Source: a virus. From it: a DNA stretch of 38,024 nt. Every line of letters begins with the position of its first letter. The stretch's first letter is position 1. This document shows, piece after piece, positions 32,219-38,024 of the stretch. Location of the stretch: IMG/VR virus record IMGVR_UViG_3300048625_000328, positions 1 to 38,024 of that record; one strand, 5' to 3'. The notes under the pieces are model-generated. The model did no database searches. It was not told where the DNA came from and was given only the letters and a program-made list of their open reading frames with translations. The position numbers and the translations under genes are program-made.

Positions 32219-33037
32219 TTATTTGATGGCGTTGGGACCTGTAAAGTGTTGGTCTGCCACGGTTAGTACTGGTCCGAGTTCTCCGTGACGCCGTACGGCG
32301 ATTTTGGAGTAGTCGATGGTCCTTGTGTCCCTGGCGGATTTTCCGAACCTCAGGGCGACCGCTTCGTGGGTTGCTTCTAGGTTGGCTCGGTCAATCACTT
32401 GGCCAGGGTCTTGGGAACCGAAGATTGGCTCTTCACCACAATCACACCCTGGGTGGATTGGCATGAGGTTGCCGCGGTGGTACCTTTGAGTGCTAGCCAC
32501 GTAACATTTGGCACAGTTCTCAGCCCCGCTCAGCACACGCACGTAACCTACGATTCCGCTGTTGCCGTTGCGGATTGCCAGGCCAGTGTTGGTTTTGGCT
32601 AACTGCATATCGGTTCGGGCGATGTTGTAGATACGTTGAGCACCCAACTGGACGGCATAATCTAACGATTTACCTTGACTGAGTGCTGTTCGCATGGCGA
32701 TGTGGCCACGGGTGTAGACAGTGCTACCAGCCACTCCACGCAACGCGGTTGTGGTCATTTGGTCGGCTGGTATGTTGACCGTGTTCAGGTTTTCACCTAG
32801 CAGTTGCCCCAGCAGGGAGTAGTACGCCTTGGTCAGTGCACTCATTTGCTTCTGACCTGCGGTGACCACTGGGAGCACACTGGCTAGGTACTGCTGGACG
32901 GTGGCGTCAGACCAGTTGCCTAATTCTAGGAACCGTTTGGACGCAAAACTGGCAACTTCGTCAGCCATGCGGCTGGTTTGGTTGAAGTATTGCTTTTTGA
33001 TGTCGTCCGCGGTTACTTTAGGCGGTGGTTTGGCCAT
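32219..33037 (-). CDS. MuF-like head morphogenesis protein
   Basis: This 272-residue protein contains a MuF-type region: YNIARTDMQLAKTNTGL, CAKCYVASTQRYHRGNLMPIH and HPGCDCGEEP, where the Cys/His residues are characteristic. Such proteins are minor head proteins associated with the portal. It overlaps the portal gene end by 20 bp. Confidence 0.88.
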   Translation of the reverse strand: MAKPPPKVTADDIKKQYFNQTSRMADEVASFASKRFLELGNWSDATVQQYLASVLPVVTAGQKQMSALTKAYYSLLGQLLGENLNTVNIPADQMTTTALRGVAGSTVYTRGHIAMRTALSQGKSLDYAVQLGAQRIYNIARTDMQLAKTNTGLAIRNGNSGIVGYVRVLSGAENCAKCYVASTQRYHRGNLMPIHPGCDCGEEPIFGSQDPGQVIDRANLEATHEAVALRFGKSARDTRTIDYSKIAVRRHGELGPVLTVADQHFTGPNAIK

Positions 33038-34430
33038 CGGTCACTCCAGCGTTCGGGGTTGGTTGAGTGTTGTCAACTGGTGCCGCCGCTGGGGTTGTCG
33101 TGGTTGGTGTGGCTGGCTGCATCAGGTTTGCCATCAGGGTTTCTGCTGCTTTTTCCACTTCCATCTGGTCGATTTCAGCAGGACTGAAACCACCAATCAG
33201 TTCCATCTTTGAACGGAACGGCACGTCCAGGAACTTGGAGATGGCGTCGCCACGCTCTGCCAGGCTGTAACGTTCTGGGGATTCCCACATCGGTTCCAGG
33301 TCTAGTAGGGCTGCACGTACTGGGTCATTGTTATAACGGAAGATTAGTGACATCACGGTGGACCAGGAAGAACTGGCACGTCGGATTCTGTCTTCAGTTT
33401 TGTAAACTAGACCTTCACGGCTTAGGGCTGCACCTTCGGCACTTTGCGATTCACCACCTGGGGTGAGATAGTGCAGTGGGGTGCGGGTGATTGCGGCGAA
33501 GTCTTGGATGTCGTTCTTCACTGCGTTCAGAATGCCTTGGATATCGCTTTGGCCACTCTCCCAGATGTCAGTTCCCTGTGGCATTAGCCAGAGTGAACCT
33601 GGGCCTGGTTGGAATATGCCGTTGTAGTCGATGGCGTTTCCGTCAGCGTCGAACTCAGGCATGTCACCCTTGATTGCTCGCTGCTTGAACGCCTGGGTGG
33701 CAATGATTACCAGTCTTTGGAGGATTGTGTGGTTGATTCGGTCCAACACGTCTAGGTGTGGTTCGAATTCGCCGCGTCCGCCCAGGTTTTCAAAAACAGC
33801 CACTGGCACCATGCCGAGTGGGTTGTTTGCGGAACGTTCTGGGCTGTACTCCCAACCGCCCTGGGTGACCAGGGTGCCTGTGCTGGCTGGTTTGTAGAAC
33901 ACTTCGACGCGGTTAGCCTCGTAGAAGTAGGCGTAGTCGATTAGGTCAACTTCGTCGCGGAACACCTTCATCGCAGCGACTACGCGGCGACGGTCGATTG
34001 GGTCCAGTAACGCAGTCATTTGCATTGGCGATTCAATGGTCACCTGAGGTGCACCAGTGAACGCTGATACAGGGCCTACGATTGCGTATGCACGTCCGTA
34101 AGTCAACATCCAGTCGTGGGCGTCAGCGGCTCCGACGTCTAGGTTGTTGGCTTTCCAGAGTCGGCGGGCTTCACGGTCACCATTCTCGTCTGAATCTGCA
34201 CCAGTACGGAACCCACCAATGTTCATACGCTCACGCACGGCGGTGACCGCCAGTTGAGCGAAGTTGGTGCGGGCCTTCTTCTGGAAGTTACGGTAAGCCT
34301 GGGACATGCCCTCAGCACCCTCTGGGAGTGGTGCGTTTCCTACCATGTACTTCTCTAGAAGTTGTAGGCGTGGTAATTCCTCGCCTAACTGGTTCATTAG
34401 ACGAGCGTAGGGTGCTGGCAGTGAAGCCAT
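33018..34430 (-). CDS. Portal protein, SPP1-like
   Basis: This 470-residue protein has the SPP1 gp6-like portal pattern: YMVGNAPLPEGAEG near residue 28, then GRAYAIVG, AVFENLGGRGEFEPH and a Pro/Thr-rich C-terminal tail. It forms the dodecameric DNA channel. It follows the large terminase by 9 bp. Confidence 0.9.
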   Translation of the reverse strand: MASLPAPYARLMNQLGEELPRLQLLEKYMVGNAPLPEGAEGMSQAYRNFQKKARTNFAQLAVTAVRERMNIGGFRTGADSDENGDREARRLWKANNLDVGAADAHDWMLTYGRAYAIVGPVSAFTGAPQVTIESPMQMTALLDPIDRRRVVAAMKVFRDEVDLIDYAYFYEANRVEVFYKPASTGTLVTQGGWEYSPERSANNPLGMVPVAVFENLGGRGEFEPHLDVLDRINHTILQRLVIIATQAFKQRAIKGDMPEFDADGNAIDYNGIFQPGPGSLWLMPQGTDIWESGQSDIQGILNAVKNDIQDFAAITRTPLHYLTPGGESQSAEGAALSREGLVYKTEDRIRRASSSWSTVMSLIFRYNNDPVRAALLDLEPMWESPERYSLAERGDAISKFLDVPFRSKMELIGGFSPAEIDQMEVEKAAETLMANLMQPATPTTTTPAAAPVDNTQPTPNAGVTDGQTTA

Positions 34431-34439
34431 GCTTTTCTC

Positions 34440-36107
34440 CTATCTAACTCGGCGTGGTACTGCGAATTTCGGTTTACCTAGGTCTTTCGAAACTGCGTCA
34501 ACTCGTGCGGTCCAAGCGAGTAATGCTGCCACGGCCGCATCGATTTTGTTGGGGGAATCGGGGTGTTCTTTGTAGATTTGGATACCGTTACGACCTGCAC
34601 GTCGGCGGGCGTTCAAAATGTGCCTACTGAGTGCTCGTGCACCGTCGTGGGTCATTTCTTTCTGAACTACGGCTGAGTAGAACTGCTCCAACGCACGTAC
34701 GACGAGGTAGGAACGGCCACCCGACATCCACCACTCGATTGGGTGTTGCTGGGTGGACCTGACCTTCAACTTACGTCCGAAGTCGGCCTCCCACTGGGCT
34801 ACGTAACTCTCCCATTTAGCAGGGTCGGCGTAGAAACCAACCACTTTGTAGTCGTTGAACGCACGGCGAACTTCGAAATCTACGTCGTTGATTGGAACTT
34901 CCCAACCCTCACCCGCAGGTCCATCAGGTTGCTCCCACACTTTCAACTCGAAAATGTGTCCGTCACTGACACGACACCCAATTAGGGCGGTTGCGTCAGC
35001 GATACCACGGTTGCGTCGCCTGGAACCGTCAAACCCGAGTGTGATGACGTCGCCACGCTCAACAGGTTTGGTTAGGTCTTGGCAGGCGTTCCACTCAGGT
35101 GCGGAAATCCATGCGTCACGGCTGGAGGTCGGCTGGTTGAAGTAGTACCTGCGAGAGTCCTGTGGGTCGTTTCGTGGGTCGTAAATCTCAGCCACGATAC
35201 GTTCAAGGTCCATCACGTCAGCGAAAGGCCCGTAAGCCTCACGCAACCCGCTCAGAACCTCAGCCTCGTTAGACAGGTCAATGTCTGGGTCGGCCTCGCG
35301 GTGGTCGAACAATAGACGGGACTTCTTAGCCTTACCCTCACTGATGGCTTTAGCCAGTTTATGGGTTTCCTCAGCGACGGAATCTTCACCAGGCATGTAC
35401 ATGGTGGAGGTTTCCAGGGACCAAGGTTCGGCTGCTTTACGTTTCGCCAGGTTACGTCGCACGGTTGAGTACATGCGACGGAGTTCTGGTTTCGTGTAAA
35501 GGTGAGTCTCGTCGAAGACTACCATCGACTCTTTACCACCGTCTTTCGACGAGTTGCTAGCGGTCGACGGGACGATTTCGCCACCACCAGGAATGAAGAT
35601 TCTGGTGAGTCCAGCGGCGTCCCGAGGTAGGCCTTCCGCGAGTGGCCCTTGGGTCAAATTGAAATGCACGTTATCATAGGTGTTGCCAGCCTGGGATTCC
35701 TCAGTTGCTAAACAACGAATGACAGGGCTGACTACTGGGACACCTACGGGTTCGCCCTCTTGGTAGACGTAGGTTTCACCGCGGAAGGTGTAGGTTTCGC
35801 CAGGTTCCGCCCAGTGGTCGAATCGGGCAGGCCCGAACGCTTCATACAGAACAATGAACCCAGCAAGTTCAGATTTGGCACGACCCTTGGCACGGCTTAG
35901 GAACGCTGAGTCGTAGAGACGGCGGCCAACCTCACCAATGGCGTAGCAATCCAAGATGAAACCTGCGAACTCGTCGTCCAGTTCCACTCGTTGGCCTTGT
36001 ACGTCACCAGGTCCGTGAACGCAGAACGTCTCAATCCACCAGATGGCATGCCAGCCTAAGGATTTGGTTCGGTCGTGGTTAGGTGCTAGGACTAGTTCAC
36101 GAGCCAT
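34440..36107 (-). CDS. terL: Terminase large subunit
   Basis: This 555-residue packaging motor has a Walker A-like loop SRAKGRAKS (71-79), Walker B MVVFDE (195-200) and a C-terminal RNase H-like nuclease with LGFDGS (D360) and NKIDAAVAALLAW. The ATG at 36107 overlaps the small terminase stop by 11 bp; a GTG five codons upstream is less likely. It cuts and translocates DNA into the head. Confidence 0.93.
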   Translation of the reverse strand: MARELVLAPNHDRTKSLGWHAIWWIETFCVHGPGDVQGQRVELDDEFAGFILDCYAIGEVGRRLYDSAFLSRAKGRAKSELAGFIVLYEAFGPARFDHWAEPGETYTFRGETYVYQEGEPVGVPVVSPVIRCLATEESQAGNTYDNVHFNLTQGPLAEGLPRDAAGLTRIFIPGGGEIVPSTASNSSKDGGKESMVVFDETHLYTKPELRRMYSTVRRNLAKRKAAEPWSLETSTMYMPGEDSVAEETHKLAKAISEGKAKKSRLLFDHREADPDIDLSNEAEVLSGLREAYGPFADVMDLERIVAEIYDPRNDPQDSRRYYFNQPTSSRDAWISAPEWNACQDLTKPVERGDVITLGFDGSRRRNRGIADATALIGCRVSDGHIFELKVWEQPDGPAGEGWEVPINDVDFEVRRAFNDYKVVGFYADPAKWESYVAQWEADFGRKLKVRSTQQHPIEWWMSGGRSYLVVRALEQFYSAVVQKEMTHDGARALSRHILNARRRAGRNGIQIYKEHPDSPNKIDAAVAALLAWTARVDAVSKDLGKPKFAVPRRVR

Positions 36108-36567
36108 TTGCGAGCCTCGCACGTCGGTCGCTCAGTTGGGCCACCTCGGTGGGGGTGGTCTGCTCCGAGGACTGGTCCTCAGGTTGAACGTAGCGTATGC
36201 GTAGGTCACGTCGGGCGTCTAGTGTGGTGCCGATGATTTTCTCGCGTTGACGGAGTTCAGCACTGGCGGTGACCGAGCCGTAAACGCTGGAGGCGTGGAC
36301 CATGGCTGTGTCCAGGGCGAATGCCCAGTCGGACTGAGACCATAGGCTGCAGTGTGGCATGGTGCTCACTGCGTCCCACCATTCGCGGGTGCGGTCCTCA
36401 ATTGGTACGATTACGACCTCGCCGTTCTTCACCATCACCTGTCGGGTGGTTGGTAGTTCGGGTTTTGGCCCGTTGTAGGGCTGGTCTAGTACGTCGGTCC
36501 AGTCGTGGGTTGGCTTGTGCCTGGTTACGGTTGGACGGCCTGAGGGTTTGGCTCCTGAGATTGGCAT
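36097..36567 (-). CDS. terS: Terminase small subunit
   Basis: This 156-residue protein matches the actinophage small-terminase type: basic N-terminus (SGAKPSGRPTVTRHK), WWDAVSTMPHC, DWAFALDTAMVHA, ELRQREKIIGTTLDARRDLRIRYV. It recognises the packaging site. The start at 36567 is set by GGGAGA upstream; the open frame runs 61 codons further through a noncoding-looking gap. Confidence 0.85.
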   Translation of the reverse strand: MPISGAKPSGRPTVTRHKPTHDWTDVLDQPYNGPKPELPTTRQVMVKNGEVVIVPIEDRTREWWDAVSTMPHCSLWSQSDWAFALDTAMVHASSVYGSVTASAELRQREKIIGTTLDARRDLRIRYVQPEDQSSEQTTPTEVAQLSDRRARLANGS

Positions 36568-36774
36568 TTGGGTCTCCCATGTCGGGTGTTTGGGCCACCG
36601 TGTCGGTGATACGTTTTCCGCGTGCGTGTACGCACATGAAAATACTCGGGTTTTGCACACACCGCGAACAACAGCATCTTGTCGGTGCTTCTCTACCTGG
36701 GTAGGAAACCCTCCCCCTATGTGTGCTTGGTCCCGTGTCGGGTCCGTCAAGGTTGGGTTGTTGGTTTTGGTGTG
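36568..36774. other. Noncoding gap, candidate packaging site
   Basis: About 207 bp separate the HNH gene from terS. It contains the dyad tgcgt-gt-acgca, a gaaaatactcgggtttt stretch and a G-rich tract (ccctcccccta on plus, 36706-36720 region). Genes for HNH and terS flank it, as they do many cos sites. A frame is open on the minus strand but has no ribosome-binding site and unusual composition. Cos or pac function is inferred from position. Confidence 0.4.
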
Positions 36775-37083
36775 TTAGTTGAGGCCTGGGTGCCGTTCGC
36801 GTGGGTGGCGTTCGGTGTATCGTGGTTTTTGGGCTGCTTTTCCTTCGGCTGAGGATTTGCGGTTGTGGTGCCATTTGCAGAGCCATTGAAGGTTGCTGAG
36901 GTCGTGGTTGTTGCCTGGGACGATGTGGTCGCAGTCGGTTCCTGTGTTGGTGCAGCGGCTGGCGTCGTTGAGTGGGGCTTCGCATTGGCCGCCTGCTCTG
37001 GCACGTACTCGGGTACGTATATCTGCCCAATCCCTGGGGAGGGTATTTCGGCGGGTACTTCCTGACCAGGGTGTATTTGACAT
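36775..37083 (-). CDS. HNH endonuclease
   Basis: This 102-residue protein has the HNH core CDHIVPGNNHDLSNLQWLC followed by KWHHNRK, plus Cys pairs that bind structural zinc. HNH proteins next to terminases are needed for cos cleavage in many siphoviruses. The start at 37083 follows AAGG at 6-7 bases; upstream in-frame starts fall inside the promoter E transcript leader. Confidence 0.85.
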   Translation of the reverse strand: MSNTPWSGSTRRNTLPRDWADIRTRVRARAGGQCEAPLNDASRCTNTGTDCDHIVPGNNHDLSNLQWLCKWHHNRKSSAEGKAAQKPRYTERHPRERHPGLN

Positions 37084-37118
37084 GTATACCTTGGGTCTAT
37101 ATCCTGGGTATGGGTTTT

Positions 37119-37134
37119 GGGACACTTTTGTCCC
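37119..37134 (-). promoter_or_regulatory. Stem-loop in the late leader
   Basis: The minus strand reads GGGACA, loop AAAG, TGTCCC: a 6-bp stem starting about 4 bases after the predicted start of promoter E. It matches the 5'-terminal hairpins of promoters B-D in position, but not in loop sequence. Confidence 0.5.
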
Positions 37135-37144
37135 GTGCATTTCT

Positions 37145-37197
37145 ATTTTATCATGTGTAGACAGGTTCACACAACAGGGGAACTTTACGGCGTGTCG
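37145..37197 (-). promoter_or_regulatory. Promoter E (late), CGACACGCC box, weak -35
   Basis: On the minus strand the CGACACGCC box is at 37197-37189, inside the last codons of the zinc-ribbon gene. The -35-like TTGTGT is at 37174-37169 and the -10 TAAAAT at 37150-37145 with TGA before it; the spacer is 18 bp. It precedes the HNH and terminase genes. A good -10 with a poor -35 suggests activator dependence, as expected for late genes. Confidence 0.72.
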
Positions 37198-37871
37198 CCG
37201 TCTTTTTGGTCGATTCCCCAGCGGAGGTTTCTTAGTTCACGCTCTCCGACCCAGGTTTGGCCGCAGGCTCGACATTCGGCTCGGCTTTCGTTGAAGGTGC
37301 GTCTCCAAATGACGACTAGGCAGCGGTGTTTGTCGTCGTATTCGTCGTAGACGTATTCTTTTTCGCAGTTGGGACAGGGCCTGGTGACTTCCAGGGTGAC
37401 TGGTGGGTCGAGTTTATATTTGATGGTGGCGGCCCACCCTGAGATGGTTTTGACGTATGGGTGGAGTGGTAGTTGTGGGTGTTGGTCTGACCAGAGGTGG
37501 AAGTGTACCTGCCAGGACCTGAGGGTGTTTTGGAGTGTGTCTTTTGGTGGGGTTTTGTCTCCTGTGCGGGTTTTCAGTCCGTTTAGTTCTTGTTCGATTT
37601 GCTGGTAGAGGATTAGGGCTGAGAGGTCTAGTACGTTCCTGGTTTCGGCTGACACGACTCCGCGTGGGGTGCCTGTGTTGGTACTGGCGATTGCGGTTTG
37701 GAGTTGTTCTAGTAGGCTGACTTGGTTGACGATTTGGTGTTTTTTGGTGCCGTTTTGGTCGATGGTTTCGACTTTGACGATGGTTGGTTGGGTTAGTTCG
37801 TCGATTAGGGTTCTGGTGGCTTGGAGGTGGAATTGGCGGCGTTCGTCGTGGATTTGGTCGTTGGTGTCCAT
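37185..37871 (-). CDS. Zinc-ribbon actinophage protein
   Basis: This 228-residue protein has a helical N-terminal part, a middle WAATIKYKLDPP and a C-terminal zinc ribbon with CPNC (about 171-174) and CRAC (about 205-208) ending GQTWVGERELRNLRWG. I recognise this layout from actinophage genes just upstream of the terminase region. Probably DNA-binding. It follows the junction hairpins, and its stop overlaps the promoter E box. AGAAAGG serves as its ribosome-binding site. Confidence 0.75.
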   Translation of the reverse strand: MDTNDQIHDERRQFHLQATRTLIDELTQPTIVKVETIDQNGTKKHQIVNQVSLLEQLQTAIASTNTGTPRGVVSAETRNVLDLSALILYQQIEQELNGLKTRTGDKTPPKDTLQNTLRSWQVHFHLWSDQHPQLPLHPYVKTISGWAATIKYKLDPPVTLEVTRPCPNCEKEYVYDEYDDKHRCLVVIWRRTFNESRAECRACGQTWVGERELRNLRWGIDQKDGDTP

Positions 37872-37898
37872 TTTGGTTGCCTTTCTAAGTTTGGGGGT

Positions 37899-38024
37899 GG
37901 GGCCTGGGTGGGTCGAGACAGTGACGTTTCCCAGGCCCCTATCTTACCAGCCACCGCTCCGTTGCGGTGTCAGGATGCTGGTAAGGGTTCTATTGTCCGC
38001 TGGAGCCGAAGCCTTGGGTTCCGC
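37899..38024. repeat. Terminal direct repeat, right copy
   Basis: Identical over 126 bases to 16-141. It includes the 10-bp stem (37899-37908 with 37930-37939) and the second hairpin, then the 3' end of the dUTPase fusion. Joining the copies links dut to the 37871 gene in a single minus-strand unit. Confidence 0.9.

Noticed and set aside
31627-32226. Plus-strand Ser/Val-rich frame opposite the scaffold gene
   Set aside because: It is a shadow of the scaffold coding region; no plus-strand promoter or neighbouring gene supports it.
36568-36750. N-terminal extension of the small terminase
   Set aside because: The extension lacks a ribosome-binding site and the family start fits 36567; the stretch is better read as noncoding.

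Overview
The window is an essentially complete double-stranded DNA phage genome. The last 126 bases (37899-38024) repeat positions 16-141, so the sequence closes into a circle of about 37.88 kb. It encodes a siphovirus: HK97-fold capsid, SPP1-like portal, MuF protein, 635-residue tape measure and flexible-tail proteins. Many small proteins belong to types I know mainly from actinobacteriophages, including a zinc-ribbon protein, a GYC..THDG protein, PGHD Cys-rich proteins, a ReqiPepy6 Gp37-like tail protein and the small terminase family. An actinobacterial host is therefore likely. Base composition looks moderate in GC, which argues against a very high-GC host, but this was not counted. No integrase, repressor/attachment cassette, tRNA gene, CRISPR array or insertion sequence was seen, so the phage is probably lytic.

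All genes lie on the minus strand and are read from high to low coordinates. The late module (37083 down to about 18.1 kb) runs HNH endonuclease, small and large terminase, portal, MuF, scaffold, capsid, connector set, major tail protein, frameshifted tail chaperones, tape measure, baseplate and fibre proteins, LysM protein, M23 endolysin and holin. The replication module (18.1-3.8 kb) holds a metallophosphoesterase, Cys-rich proteins, a RuvC-like resolvase, a Cas4/RecB-like exonuclease, a PolA-family DNA polymerase, a SNF2 helicase with an HTH regulator, a RecA-like ATPase, an SSB-like protein and a primase-polymerase/helicase. A 200-bp cluster of TGGTAAG repeats at 3595-3789, a candidate origin, follows. 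The last early unit (3.5 kb to 0.1 kb, continuing across the junction) carries purZ, mazZ and a fused deoxyribosyltransferase-like/dUTPase protein.

The main biological point is the purZ-mazZ-polymerase set. PurZ has the Ser-for-Asp change in the P-loop that separates phage PurZ from cellular PurA. MazZ-like pyrophosphohydrolase would supply dGMP. The polymerase has the DpoZ layout: 3'-5' exonuclease plus polymerase, with no 5' nuclease. Together they predict that adenine is replaced by 2-aminoadenine (base Z) in this genome. No DatZ-type HD dATPase is visible; the fused nucleoside-processing enzyme is a candidate substitute, by inference only.

A second system is regulatory. Five intergenic promoters share a CGACACGCC box 13-16 bp upstream of the -35, an exact 18-bp spacer, and in most cases a stem-loop at the predicted 5' end of the transcript. 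They divide the genome into co-directional units, and a sixth promoter appears to give a leaderless mRNA for the HTH regulator.
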